From: Aquatica leii
Lineage: Eukaryota > Arthropoda > Insecta > Coleoptera > Lampyridae
Assembly (NCBI GenBank): GCA_035610365.1
Contig: CM069437.1
Span: 30,895,507-30,959,506, forward strand
Length of the DNA: 64,000 nt
Direction: 5' to 3'
A model generated the notes under the pieces. The model saw only the letters and a list, made by a program, of their open reading frames with translations. It was not told where the DNA came from and did not search any database. The translations under genes were made by a program, and so were the position numbers. Shown here one piece after another: positions 34,383 to 45,958 of this stretch (position 1 is its first letter; each line of letters starts with the position of its first letter).

Positions 34383-35450
34383 ATACCTGCTTGGATTATC
34401 CATACGTTAACAGGTCAAAGTTAATCTAATGAATCAGTAATAACGCTAAACAGAAAAGTAAGTCAACTGCCTTATTCCATCTGGTTTTATACGGTACAGT
34501 ATCTTTGATTACTGAATTTAGTTGTATTTAATTTCATGTTTCAAATTATTGTAAAACTGATAAGCGGCAATTGAGATGTCAACTAAATTAGCTTGTAGAA
34601 TGATATAGTGAGGAAGCTAAATAACTATCTCTGGTCGCGTATATTAAATTAAAACTTAGCTTTAGTTAGTAGATACAGGGTGCGTTAGCTTAGTTATTTG
34701 TGCACAATTAACAATCTTTAACTTTATCGCGTCTTATTGGTCCGTGCAATACAATTAATAATGATGTATCTATAACTTAAACCTTATTTTATTGACACTT
34801 AATAGTATTCTAGTACACAACTTGAGTATAATTTCTTTTTTTTTTATTTATTTAACTGCAATGTACCGGTCATACTGTAACGTTGTAATGTAACGGCAAT
34901 GTCACAGTAGTTTTCTTGTTGTGTTAAATGATTTTTTTCTTTTAAAGGTTTAGTCTAAAGTGACCCAGTTTACTGACTATCTTAACAAATGGAAATTAAC
35001 TGTTCATTGTAACTATGCGATAAATAGTGGGTAAATGCTGTTAAATTCGCCAAATTAAATCAGATACTAACGTTTATTTCTTAGCGTTACTGACCTACCT
35101 TGACAAAATGTACTTTGTGTACAGATTCTAGTGTACTTGAAAATAATGTGCAGAATAGCAACTTTAACCATAGTCATTTAAGTACGCTTTATCGGATAAC
35201 ATTATTTTCTGTTAACTTTTATTTTTGTTATCGGCAAAAAAATTTGCACTTCTTAGAACAGTTAATTTTTATTTGTGATGTCAACAACCTTTGGAGACTT
35301 AATTAATGTAACATATTTGTAATTTACGATTTATTTTGTTAAAAATTTTGATTGCTTAAATGTTTTAATGGAACTTTTATTTTGAAATTTTTTGCTTGTA
35401 TTTATGCTCTAATTTCACCTGCCAAAATAACAACCCATTAATCACATACA
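34383..35450. other. Non-coding stretch before BEL/Pao insertion
   Basis: No recognisable gene. A short phrase (GTAATGTAACGGCAATGTCA, about 34888) resembles the phrase after the BEL/Pao element at about 41933-41960, suggesting a small dispersed repeat. Otherwise featureless. Confidence 0.35.
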
Positions 35451-35455
35451 CCCTA

Positions 35456-35952
35456 TGTTTCGGCCACACGGAAGTCGAACAGCGGACTGTATTTACTTTA
35501 TTAGAAAGGAGAGGACTTCCGGTAGCAACCCACCGAATTATTAGTCAACGACAATTTAAAATTACTTACGTAAAGTTTCAGGTTCTTCTGGAAAATCGGG
35601 AGCGCACAACCACCCAAACCCGTAATAAATCAAGGCCTCGATTTACCCAGAAATGAGCGATTGCTCGACTTACCCTGATCTTACTTTTCGCTAGTTGGTG
35701 GAGTTAAGTCTTTAGCACGCACAAAAGGGTGCACGGTTTACGCACTAAACATCACAATTAACATTTAAGTAAAATTAATGTAATAGAATTCAAGAAAGGA
35801 GACGTAATGATCGGTTCAAAACTAAGTAACGTACTGTCGTATTTATCAAAAACTTGTATTTACAATGAAACTTAAAAGAGGGGACAGCAAGTCACAAAAC
35901 CAAAAATGCAACGCGAGGATAACGACTTAAAAAGAAAACGCTCGCGCTAACA
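35456..35952 (-). repeat. 3' LTR of the BEL/Pao element (497 bp)
   Basis: Begins TGTTTCGGCCACAC and ends GCGCTAACA in plus-strand reading, giving TGTT/AACA ends. It has a 5-bp extra stretch (about 35574) relative to the 5' LTR. Confidence 0.95.
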
Positions 35953-36047
35953 TACCGCCCACCTAAAATGAGCGATGCTCTATTTTAAAGAAAATTAAAG
36001 AGTACATAAAAAAGGAATAACATAGAAAAAATAAGAAAGAAAGAAAT

Positions 36048-39000
36048 TTAAACGGGTCCTGGAAGCGGAGTTAACCGCGAAAGTGAACGAATGAGATGAC
36101 CACCGGCAGTTTTAACGGTGGCTATCCGAGAGAGACCATCAGGTCCTGGGTGTCACTCGACCAAGCAACCATGACATTAGCGGTCGGTTGGAATCCTGAA
36201 CTAGCACTACATCCCCCACTTGAGGACCGGGGTTATGTTGAAACCATTTTGTTCGTTGAGTTAAAGTATGCAAATATTCAGCAGACCATCGACGCCAAAA
36301 GTACTGTATTATGCTGTTTTGATGACGCCAGCGTTGTTTGAAAGTAAAGTGGTTAGTATCTAAAAAGGAAGGAGAAGATAACAAAGGCTCACCAATAAAG
36401 AAATGGCCCGGACTCAAATAGTTTGCAGCTTCGGCGGAATCAGATGAAAGGGCGCGCAATGGACGGCTATTTAATACCGCTTCGATTTGAGAAAATATGG
36501 TACAAAACTCTTCAAATGTAAAGGTCGTGTTACCAATTTTGCGATATAAAAGACGCTTGGCGGACTTAATAGCCGCTTCCCAAAGTCCTCCAAAATGAAG
36601 AGCATATGGAGGATTAAAGGCCCATTTAATACTACGAAGAGAGAGACGGTCGCACAAAGAATGATTGTTTTTGCGCAAAAAATCATACAGCTCAACAAGC
36701 TGTCTAGCTGCGCCAACAAAATTGCGGCCACAGTCCGATCTGATGCGAGATGGTATTCCCCGACGCGCGATGAACCTGTCTAAGCAAACAAAGAAAGCTT
36801 CTGTAGATAAAGACGAAGCAAACTCTAGATGTACAGCTTTGGTTGCGGTGCAGACAAACAAACATAGATAGCCTTTTGTAGTACGAGACGAACGAAGAGT
36901 ATTAACCTTAACAGTAAAAGGTCCTGCATAATCTACGCCGGTTACGGTGAAAGCCCTTTGCGGGTTAACGCGATCCGTAGGTAAAGGCACCATCGTTAGC
37001 TTAAACGTGTTAGCTCTAAAGCGGTGACACGTCATGCATTGACGGATGCGTTTTCTTAGAAGACTACGCAACAAAATGATCCAGAATTTAGTTTGTAATA
37101 AAGTTTGAACGGTCTGAGGACCAGAATGAAGAGAGGCGACATGATAGTATGAACACAAAAGAGCGGAGAGATGAGTTTGCTGAGGTAATAGCAGCGGATG
37201 ACGAGAAGATGACGGCAAAGCGGAGTGGTCCAGCCTTCCGCCCACCCTAAGGAGACCCTTCTCATCCATAAACGGAAACAACTGTGCTAAAGAGGAAGGG
37301 AGGCGTTTACCTTGCCAAAGCAGCGCAATCTCTTCTCTATAATAAGCGGCTTGAGTGATGCGTACACAAGCATGCGTAGCCTTTTGTAGTTCGGCAGGAG
37401 AAAGAGGCAGAAGCTTATCAGAAGAAAAGGTTGTATTGCGAGCTTAGGTGTTTTGAAAGAAACGAAGTATCCACGCAAACGTACGGTACAGTTTTTGAAA
37501 AGAAGAAAATCGTTCGATGACGGGGAGCAAAGGATGAGAAGGCACAAGGCGAGCAAGAAGGGTTGCGCCAACTTTAAGATCAGGTAACGAACAATCCAAA
37601 ATGGTAGCAATAGCAAGAGACGGCCACTGCGGCAAAGGCTTACTTAGAAAAGTAGGACCGGAAATCCAGAAAGAAGCGCTGCTCATAACTTCAGGAGTAG
37701 CACCACGACAGGCTAAATCAGCAGGATTTTCGGCAGTATCAACGTAATGCCATTGTTGTCGTTCAGTGAGATCGAGAATAGTGACAATACGGTTAGCGAC
37801 AAAGGTATGAAGACGATGTGAAGGAAGAGAGAGCCACGCAAGAACTACTTGAGCGTCAGTGTAAAGGCGAGCTTCTCTAATAATACTACTGGCAAAAAGA
37901 AGTTTAATCGAATGGAAAAGGCGCGCAAGCAAGAGCGCTCCACATAGTTCGAGTCTTGGAATTGACAGAACCTTAAATGGGGCCAGCTTTGACTTAGCGA
38001 TTATGAGGTGGCACGATTGCATTTGTCGAAACTCAGCGGAACTAGAGCAAGCGTAAATAGCAGCTGCATATCCCTTCTGAGAAGCATCGCAGAATCTAAC
38101 GACGTGTAAGATTTTATGAAAAGAAGGAGAGATACATCTTGGTATGTGTATTTGAGAGAGGTAAGGCAAACCGTCGACCAATTTGGTCTATTGGGAGACA
38201 AGAGCCGGGCAAAGAACATCATCCCAATCAAGCCCTTCGGTCCATATACGCTGTAGAACGAGCTTCATTGTAAAAACCACAGGAGAAAAAAACCCTAGAG
38301 GATCAAATATTCTAGCAATATAAGAAAGAACTGCTCTTTTGGTGCAGTCATCACTAAAAAGCTGAGCTTGAAAAGAAAAAGTGTCTAAACGATGATTCCA
38401 GCACAGACCAAGGATCTTAAGAGACTTATCCTCAGTCGAAAACATTAGAGGAGTTTCTAAATGATCTTCAGGAAGACCTTCTAAAACTTCAGGAACATTA
38501 CTGGACCATTTGCGCAATTCAAAACCTCCTTTTCCCAAAGGACGAGCAAGTTCGGTGCGGAGAATTAGCGCGTCCTCAACGGTGCCAACACTGGTTATCA
38601 CGTCATCAACATACGTATTCTTAAGGATAGCGACGGACGCAGTCGGGTAATGAGATCCTTCGTCCTCAACTAATTGTTGAAGACATCGCTGAGCCAGGTA
38701 AGCGGAAGGAGTTAAGCCGTACGTTACCGTATCTAGTTCATACTCGACGACAGGATTATGAATGGATTCGCGCCAATAAATGTGTTGTAAACAACAATCT
38801 TCACGACGTAATAAAATTTGTCTTTACATCATGCGAATGTCACAACACAACGCGATCGGATTTAACCTAAAAGTTATCAAAATTGTAGAAATATCTTTTT
38901 GCAGCTTAGGACTACTTAAAAGTTGCTCGTTTAAAGACTTGCCATGAAGAAAAGACGAACCATTAAAAACCACACGAATCTTCGTCCCCTTTTCACTACA

Positions 39001-41259
39001 TTTCGAAACACAGTGATGGGGTAGCACGTATGACGAAGAAGAAGTAGCAACGGACATGTGGCCCAAGTCTCAATACTCAGACATAAATTGTTGATAAGCG
39101 GCATAGCGGGAAGGATATCGAATCAAACGCTTTTCTAAGTTTAAAAAGGCTGTGTACGATGACTTTGAATTCGCAGCTACCTTGACAGCGTTGGGTTTTA
39201 GAGGTAGAGCTACGACATATCGACCTTCTGAGTTTTGAGCATGAGTATCGCAAAACAGGCGTTCGCACCATTCGTCATCAGGGTTACGAATCTTTACCAC
39301 AGGCACTTCTTCGACTTCCCAGAACTTGACGAGAAAGTCTGTAGAATTGGACTGAAGAGTTAGAAGAGAGACAGCCAAAAAAGTTAACGAACCCAGACTT
39401 ACAGGACCTACAATAACGTCGCCAAATATAGTAGGAAAAATTGAAGGATTACCTGTAATAATAGAGAAACCCTCTCGAATGACTGTAGAAAATAGATCAG
39501 CTCCGATAAGCATTTCTATCTTACCAGGTACATGAAAATGTTTATCTGCTTGTTGACGATGTCTTAGACTAGAATAGACTTGTTCAGAAATACGAGCCGA
39601 AGGGAGGTTTTGAGATATTGAAGAAAGTACGTAAGGAGTAGCTGTGATAATTTCGGAAGAGTAACGAGATTTTATTACACAGTCAACAGTACCAAGAGTG
39701 CGGGAGCCCATTTGTCCAATTCCCGAAATCTGTAACTGAGAAGAGCTGGGAGTTAAACCTAAACCTTTAACCATTGCGTTAGTGATAGCGGAGACTTGCG
39801 AACCAGGATCCAGAACTGCTCTAACAGGGCGAAACTCACCGCAAATATCTCGGAGCAAAGCTTGAATTGTACCTAGGAGAACCGTATGATTAGAATGAGT
39901 AGGCGGAAGGCAACAAGACATTGTTTGAGCAGCTGTAAGATTACTTGAGGAAATCGCCGCTTTCGAAAGTACAGGATTAAAATTATCTTCCTTATCCAAA
40001 TGCAGTAATGAATGATGTTTACGACTGCCACAATGCACACACGATCGTTCCGATTTACAATCTGTTATTAAATGAGCTCCGAGACAATTAAAACAACGCG
40101 TGTGGTTACGTATGGCTTTGCCTCTTTCATCTATGGACATTCGTTGGAATTCTGGACACCAAGTAATACTGTGGTCAGATTTGCATACAGGGCATCGCTT
40201 AGATGATGAATAGGAACGATTGTAAGCAGAATTTGCTTTATTAGGTTTAAATGACGAAGCGGCTAAATGCGGCTTGGAAGTTAACGCAACCTCCTTTTCT
40301 CGAAGAGGAACTGAAGCAGCGGCTATAAGAATTTTTGGTTTGACCTTGGTCAAAGAACGTGATTTGGATTCAGCTGCAAATAGTTCGAAACTACGCACTT
40401 GTCGATTGATGAACTCAATAAGTTCCTTATAAGTAGGAAAATCATCATTTTGTCGCCGAGATTCAAATTCACGAGAGGTAGATGGATCCAAATTACGCAT
40501 AGCTAAATCAAAGAGAATAAATTCAAAGTGATTTTGAATGGGAAGTGCTGCTAAAGCACTGGCTGCATTTTGGTGTACTTGAAGATATGATCTAAGACTT
40601 TCTTGAGTAGGTGAAACAAGAGGCTTAAAATTCAGAATGCTATCTAAGTACATTCCGGCTAAACGCCTATCGTTCTGGTAACGATCTTTTAATGCTTGAT
40701 AAGCAATTTCATAATTTGCCTCGGTTAATAGAAAGCTAGCAATAACGGATTCTGCTTCCCCAACAAGAAACGTTTTCAAATAATGAAATTTAGCGAGAGA
40801 CGTTAAGCTTTTATTGTTATGTACTAATGAATCAAAAAGACCGATAAAATTTGTCCGTGTCGCAATTTTTCCATCGAAATGCGGAATTACAATTTTCGGA
40901 AGGAAACCTTGAAGTGGGTCAGAAGAAGAACTGCATGATTGTTGTGATGCTCCGCTATCAGTGTCAGCACTTTGAAGTTTAGCAAATATGGTCCGAATCG
41001 AGTAAACTAAATCTCTAAAGCTTTTTTGTATTTGATCGGTAGGAACCTGATCTTTCTTAGCCAGAGCGGTGTTTTTAATTAATATTTGGCGCTAAACATC
41101 ACGAAAGTTGGATTCGCAAATTAGCAATTCGTCGAGCATAAATAGATGAAATTTCGCATCTTTTTTGGAAACATTAGAACAGCGATCAGCGATATCAGTG
41201 ACGTCAGCAAAGACCTGTGACCTCGTTACCACCAGGACATTCAAATCATTTTTGGACAT
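36048..41259 (-). pseudogene. BEL/Pao gag-pol polyprotein, five stops
   Basis: The ATG at 41259 opens gag (SKNDLNVLVVTRSQVFADVT), with a TAG at about 41094. Open sequence then runs from there to 39070: gag core, three Cys/His knuckles (CPVCKSDHSITWC, CFNCLGAHLITDC, CVHCGSRKHH) and a protease with the active-site-like LDPGSQ. A TGA (~39068) and a TAA (~38823) interrupt RT (LPHHCVSKCSEKGTKIRVVF). The catalytic YVDD survives near 38610. A TAG at ~38187 and a TAA at ~37443 interrupt the RNase H region (IPRLELCGALLLARL) and linker. Integrase follows with TGVDYAGPF, RSDCGRNFVGA and GGLWEAAIKSAK, so all three catalytic acids are visible, then LSPGHFFIGEPL and WRRWSAE. A frameshift near 36150 precedes the natural stop at 36048-36050. 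Most motifs remain intact despite the stops, consistent with relatively recent death. Confidence 0.93.
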
Positions 41260-41413
41260 TATTTGTGATATGAAATAACTTAATACGAATAATACCAATA
41301 ACGGAAAATCCCGTATTAAAATCGGCGTAAATTTTTAAATAAATGCTTATCGCGAGATATCGTTATGAACTTGAAAAATTGAAAGGAATGTAACAGAAAC
41401 GTAACCTTTAAAT

Positions 41414-41433
41414 ATCCGGCTCGAAGGACCAAA
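41414..41433 (-). other. Primer-binding site of the BEL/Pao element
   Basis: Immediately after the 5' LTR the minus strand reads TTTGGTCCTTCGAGCCGGA. Position and the TGG start are those of a tRNA primer-binding site; the phrase resembles those I recall for other insect BEL/Pao elements. Confidence 0.75.
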
Positions 41434-41925
41434 TGTTTCGGCCACACCGAAGTCGAACAGCGGACTGTATTTACTTTATTAGAAAGGAGAGGACTTCCGG
41501 TAGCAACCCACCGAATTATTAGTCAACGACAATTTAAAATTACTTACGTTTCTGGTTCTTCTGGAAAATCGGGAGCGCACAACCACCCAAACCCGTAATA
41601 AATCAAGGCCTCGATTCACCCAGAAATGAGCAATTGCTCGATTTACCCTGATCTTACTTTTCGCTAGTTGGTGGAGTTAAATCTTTAGCACGCACAAAAG
41701 GGCGCACGATTTACGCACTAAACATCACAATTAACATTTAAGAAAAATTAATGTAATAGAATTCAAGAAAGGAGACGTAATGATCGGTTCAAAACTAAGT
41801 AACGTACTGTCGTATTTATCAAAAACTTGTATTTACAATGAAACTTAAAAGAGGAGACAGCAAGTCACAAAACCAAAAATGCAACGCGAGGATAACGACT
41901 TAAAAAGAAAACGCTCGCGCTAACA
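41434..41925 (-). repeat. 5' LTR of the BEL/Pao element (492 bp)
   Basis: Same TGTT...AACA ends as the copy at 35456-35952. On the minus strand it precedes the primer-binding site and gag ATG. The promoter is presumably inside, but I see no unambiguous TATA box. Confidence 0.95.
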
Positions 41926-42279
41926 CCCTATATAACGGCAATGTTGTAATGTGACAGCAATGTAACTGTTGTAATGTAACTACCAATCGAGCAGGTGTAT
42001 CACGTGTTACAATGCTGGCTCAAGATAATGCCATCATGCAGGTGGATGACAATGAACGTTTTGTATCAATTTAAATTAAAAAAAATTCCAATTATTGTGC
42101 AATAGAACGATAATCCGTGGACTCCATGATAGTCGTCAATCCCGCAACAAAAAAAGTTGATCCCACTAGACCCATCTTGCGATAAGGTTGCAATTTTGTA
42201 AAAAAGTTTTGAATAGGTATTAGTCAAACGTTATATTTTTGAATGAAAAAACAAACTTGTCATCGCAGGACTTTCGTAA

Positions 42280-42665
42280 ACAATTATGGAGACAAAACGA
42301 ATCCAGATACATTTTAAACAATGTACTTTTTTAAAATAACAAGTGAACGCATCAATGCTGGGTTTTATGGGTGGATGTGTAAGAGGTCTTTAGGTTTAAT
42401 TATGCAAATAACACCAGACGTGATGTTACTTACTAATCGTGAGCTGTATCCCAAAGATGAGATGGAGACACATATAGTGCAAAATTGATTTAAAGATTAT
42501 CCGAAATTGGAAGTTTGACAATCGCCTGCCAAACCACTTCACCTCAATTCCATTGAAAATTTGAGAGTTTACTATGAAAAATAGAAACATTTTAACGCGG
42601 ATGAAATAAAAGAAAGAAATGCTATGGGTTAACGCAACACGTGACAAACGTAGAATTCTTTAAAG
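42280..42665 (+). pseudogene. Mariner-like (IS630/Tc1/mariner) transposase fragment
   Basis: Mixed plus-strand frames read ESRYILNNVLF, SERINAGFYGWMCKR, LTNRELYPKDEMETHIVQN and FKDYPKLEV, then QSPAKPLHLNSIENLRVYY. The last phrase matches the family pattern of (W/Q)P(A/S)KSPDLNPIENLW, which carries the third catalytic acid (Asp or Glu); the VQ(D)N before it has lost the second. Frameshifts and stops separate the pieces. No terminal repeats were found. Confidence 0.65.
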
Positions 42666-42789
42666 AACACTCCAACTACGGTGAAACTTATAAATAGTAT
42701 ACGACAAAAATTACACAATTGTAATCGATAGTAATGGATGTTATATAAAATATTAATTGTTAATATAATCGTTTGTTTATTAAATACAT

Positions 42790-44560
42790 TTAAAAAACAA
42801 ATAATACAATTATTTCACTTTAACTTTTTGCTACTAAGATTATTACAGCATTTCATTAATTGTAATAGAATTATTACTATCATTGTCATCGTTATTATAT
42901 ATTTTTGTAATTAATGGCTTATGGTAACTGAAATATGAAATTGAATCTACAAAAATTAGTTAATTGATTTACAAAAATTAATAACATATTTCAGAATTTA
43001 TACTCTATGGTCCGGTTTCACCAACTAAAATTTAACTGTAGATTAACTAACCTACGATTAAATTTAAAATCCTGTCATATCATTGGTTAGTGGTTTTAAG
43101 CTAACCAATGATATGACAGGATTTTAAATTTAATCGTAGGTTAGTTAATCTACAGTTAAATTTTAGTTGGTGAAACCGGACCTATGCCAATTAATTGATG
43201 TTCATTAAATTAGCAGTCGTATTAATTAAAAATGTGACGCGTAACGAAATAAGCGACATGCTATCCCTACTGCGTTGGAGAAACTGAAAGTACTCTTCGT
43301 CTGAACCAACCGTGGTAGGGGCAAGAAAAAGATGGCGCGTAACGGAAAAATGTGACGCGTAAAATGTGACGGCAATTTTTTTCCAATGCCGATAAAGAAG
43401 TTTCAATTCAATATAATACAATTATTTAAATTTAACTTTTTGCTACTAAGATTATTACAGCATTTCATTAATTGAAATAGAATTATTACTATCATTGTCA
43501 TCGTTCAATCAGAAACTGAGTTTAACCTTAAATATCTTAAATTTAAACATTAAATTAGCAGTCGTATTAATTAAAAATGTGACGCGTAACGAAATAAGCG
43601 ACATGCTATCCCTACTGCGTTGGAGAAACTGAAAGTACTCTTCGTCTGAACCAACCGTGTTTCACTTTAACTTTTTGCTACTAAGATTATTACAGCATTT
43701 CATTAATTGAAATAGAATTATTACTATCATTGTCATCGTTCAATCAGAAATTGAGGTTAACCTTAAATATCTTAAATTTAATAATTAATGGCTTATGGTA
43801 ACTGAAATATGAAATTGAATCTACAAAAATTAGTTAATTGATTTACAAAAATTAATAACATATTTCAGAATTTATACTCTATGCCAATTAATTGATGTTC
43901 ATTAAATTAGCAGTCTTATTAATTAATAAATACTATTTTAATGAAATCATATACATTGACCGATAGTTACAATAAGAAACTGAGGTTAACCTTAAATATC
44001 TTAAATTTAAAATTAGATAAATTTTAAACAAAAGGATTTTATTATAGTAGACATGAATACAAATAATACAATTATTTCACTTTAACTTTTTGCTACTAAG
44101 ATTATTACAGCATTTCATTAATTGAAATAGAATTATTACTATCATTGTCATCGTTCAAACAGAAACTGCGGTTAACCTTAAATATATTAAATTTAAAATG
44201 TCATCGTTCAATCAGAAACTGAGGTTAACCTTAAATATATTAAATTTTAAATGTCATCGTTCAATCAGAAACTAAGGTTAACCTTAAATATTTTAAGTTT
44301 AAATTAATAACATATTTCAGAATTTATACTCTATGTCAATTAATTCCACCCAAGTATTAGAAAAATAGATATAATTACTTACTTTTGTTAAAAATCCACT
44401 GGAATTAGAATTAAAATAAAGCCTTTGATTTTGTTGATCACTTTAGTATTGATATATTATTTATCACGTCGCTACGCTACGGAAAAATGTGACGATAAAA
44501 AATGTGACGTGACGCGTAAAATGTGACGGTAAATTTTTTTCCAACGCCGATAAAGAAGTT
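42790..44560. repeat. Mosaic array of duplicated repeat modules
   Basis: Several modules recur in changing order. A: TTGCTACTAAGATTATTACA with flanks, at about 42825, 43435, 43670 and 44085. B: TCAATCAGAAACTGAGGTTA plus CCTTAAATATCTTAAATTTA, six or so times from 43503 to 44310. C: GAAATAAGCGACATGCTATC with CTCTTCGTCTGAACCAACCG, at about 43240 and 43590. D: GGCTTATGGTAACTGAAATA to GAATTTATACTCTATG, at 42913 and 43789, with a partial copy at 44317. E: GTGACGCGTAAAATGTGACG with GCCGATAAAGAAGTTTCA, at 43355 and 44513. The pattern suggests repeated segmental duplication or template switching rather than simple tandem copying. No coding capacity. Confidence 0.85.
43009..43182. mobile_element. Palindromic foldback MITE, 82-bp arms
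   Basis: Left arm 43009-43090 and right arm 43101-43182 appear as perfect reverse complements around a 10-bp loop. The ends are GGTCCGGTTTCACC and GGTGAAACCGGACC. TAT flanks both sides (43006-43008 and 43183-43185). Two other copies of the host repeat module (near 43880 and 44335) have ACTCTATG without the insert, so the empty site is visible and the duplication is 3 bp. It encodes nothing. Superfamily is open; 3-bp duplications suggest PIF/Harbinger, but TAT is not the usual target. Confidence 0.92.
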
Positions 44561-45955
44561 TCACTTCAAAAAGTGGTTTTCTATCTTTATAAATTCTTAT
44601 TTCTTATTCATATTTCATATTTGTATTATCCAGTTTTGGTAGTTTTTATAATCAATAATTTAATAAAAGTTGATATTCTTAAAAGAAACAAAGAATTAAA
44701 ATATTTTTTTATTTGAAAAATATTTGTTTAATAACAGCAATTCATTTAAAGTTAACACTTTCCCGGAAACTACCCGTTAACTATATTGTCGTGTAAATAA
44801 AGTTATGGTTTTTATTTAGCTATTAAATATGCAAATTAACCAGCAATACGTAATAATGTTGATTGATTTTTGTAATTACTTTAATATAAAGGTTATTTAT
44901 ATATCTAATTGCAAACGTAACCGAAAATATATGTATTATTACTGTTGTCATTTTGTTCTTTAATTCATTTTACAAATTTTATAGTGACGTTGTTTTTTAT
45001 AGTTTTTTATTGGTTTTTTAATCACATATGTAGACAGTAATAAGTAGTATATACCTATTACAAAAACGTTAGGTATACGTATATAATTGAACATTACGTG
45101 AAAAGTAAATAAGAAGGTGTTACGTACTTTATTTATTAACCCGGAAAATTAAAATGTTTATTGCACGCCCATACATTGGCTTTATTTTTTCGACTGTGAC
45201 TACGTCCTTCAATTTCTACTTGTACATGTCCATTTTTACTATGACTACCGGTATATAGTAAGGTAAGAAAAAAATATTTCTTGCATCTACCAGAAAATGA
45301 TAATAAGAAAGTAAAAAATGAGTTTATAGACCCATTTACAGACAACTTGTGCGAAGACATTTAAACTTAAAAAGATATTTGCTTATGTGCTCTTGTTTTA
45401 AATTAAGTAAATTACTAAAATATTCTACAACTTTTTATATTACTAATCAATTTTAATTTTTCTAAATGTCAGATTTTTTTCAGTATATAAAAGTGTTCGT
45501 TGTAGTGATCCATATTCATATTTAATTCACTAATTAACAACCACAATTACAACAAATTAACACAAAAACCAGACCACAAACAAAAGTAAACTCAGTTGTT
45601 TTACTCCAGAACAGCTTATTACACGTCATATTGATGAAGTCGGTGGAAATGATCCATTGCAAAAATAAGTTTGTATACAAAATCGTAGTAGTGTATTGTT
45701 GATCTGTTACATTTTTACGTAAAAACTAAGCAACAAATCTTTCTGATCTTATGCACAGATAAACTTGATAATTTAGCTTGGTACTTTTTTGACAAAATAA
45801 AAACATACAGTCAGTTAAGTCAAATCGTATACAGCATAACCATCAGTTGGTAAAAAGTATCACCCCAATTTTATCTTATATTAATAGAAGGAACTTTTGC
45901 CATTGATGCTTTATCAAAAAACATTTTATCGGCATTGGATTTTTGCTAGTGAAGT
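44561..45955. other. AT-rich stretch, nothing recognised
   Basis: Only short ORFs without recognisable motifs (for example 45136-45360 minus). The last few hundred bases before 45959 may be the 5' end of the Tc1-like element, but I could not define its terminal repeat. Confidence 0.35.
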
Positions 45956-45958
45956 GCT

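Larger units (their letters stand above)
35456..41925 (-). mobile_element. Complete BEL/Pao LTR retrotransposon insertion
   Basis: Two near-identical LTRs (35456-35952 and 41434-41925) bound a minus-strand gag-pol. CCCTA lies immediately outside both ends (35451-35455 and 41926-41930), a 5-bp target duplication. A primer-binding site follows the 5' LTR and a short purine-rich tract (AGGTGGGCGG) precedes the 3' LTR. Total length is 6470 bp, normal for the family. By eye the LTRs differ at about ten positions plus a 5-bp indel, so roughly 2% divergence. Its coding region carries five premature stops and at least one frameshift. Confidence 0.95.

Noticed and set aside
43009..43182. A pre-miRNA gene or long hairpin host RNA
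   Set aside because: The flanking TAT duplication and the visible empty sites in sister modules show a transposon insertion; perfect pairing over the full arms is also atypical for a conserved miRNA.
42790..44560. A CRISPR-like or regularly spaced repeat array
   Set aside because: Modules differ in length and order, spacers are not unique or regular, and the context is a eukaryotic transposon field.
45136..45360. 74-aa minus-strand ORF with SKNGHVQVEIEGRSHSRK
   Set aside because: Briefly resembles a basic domain, but there is no family match I can recognise, no context and length near random expectation.
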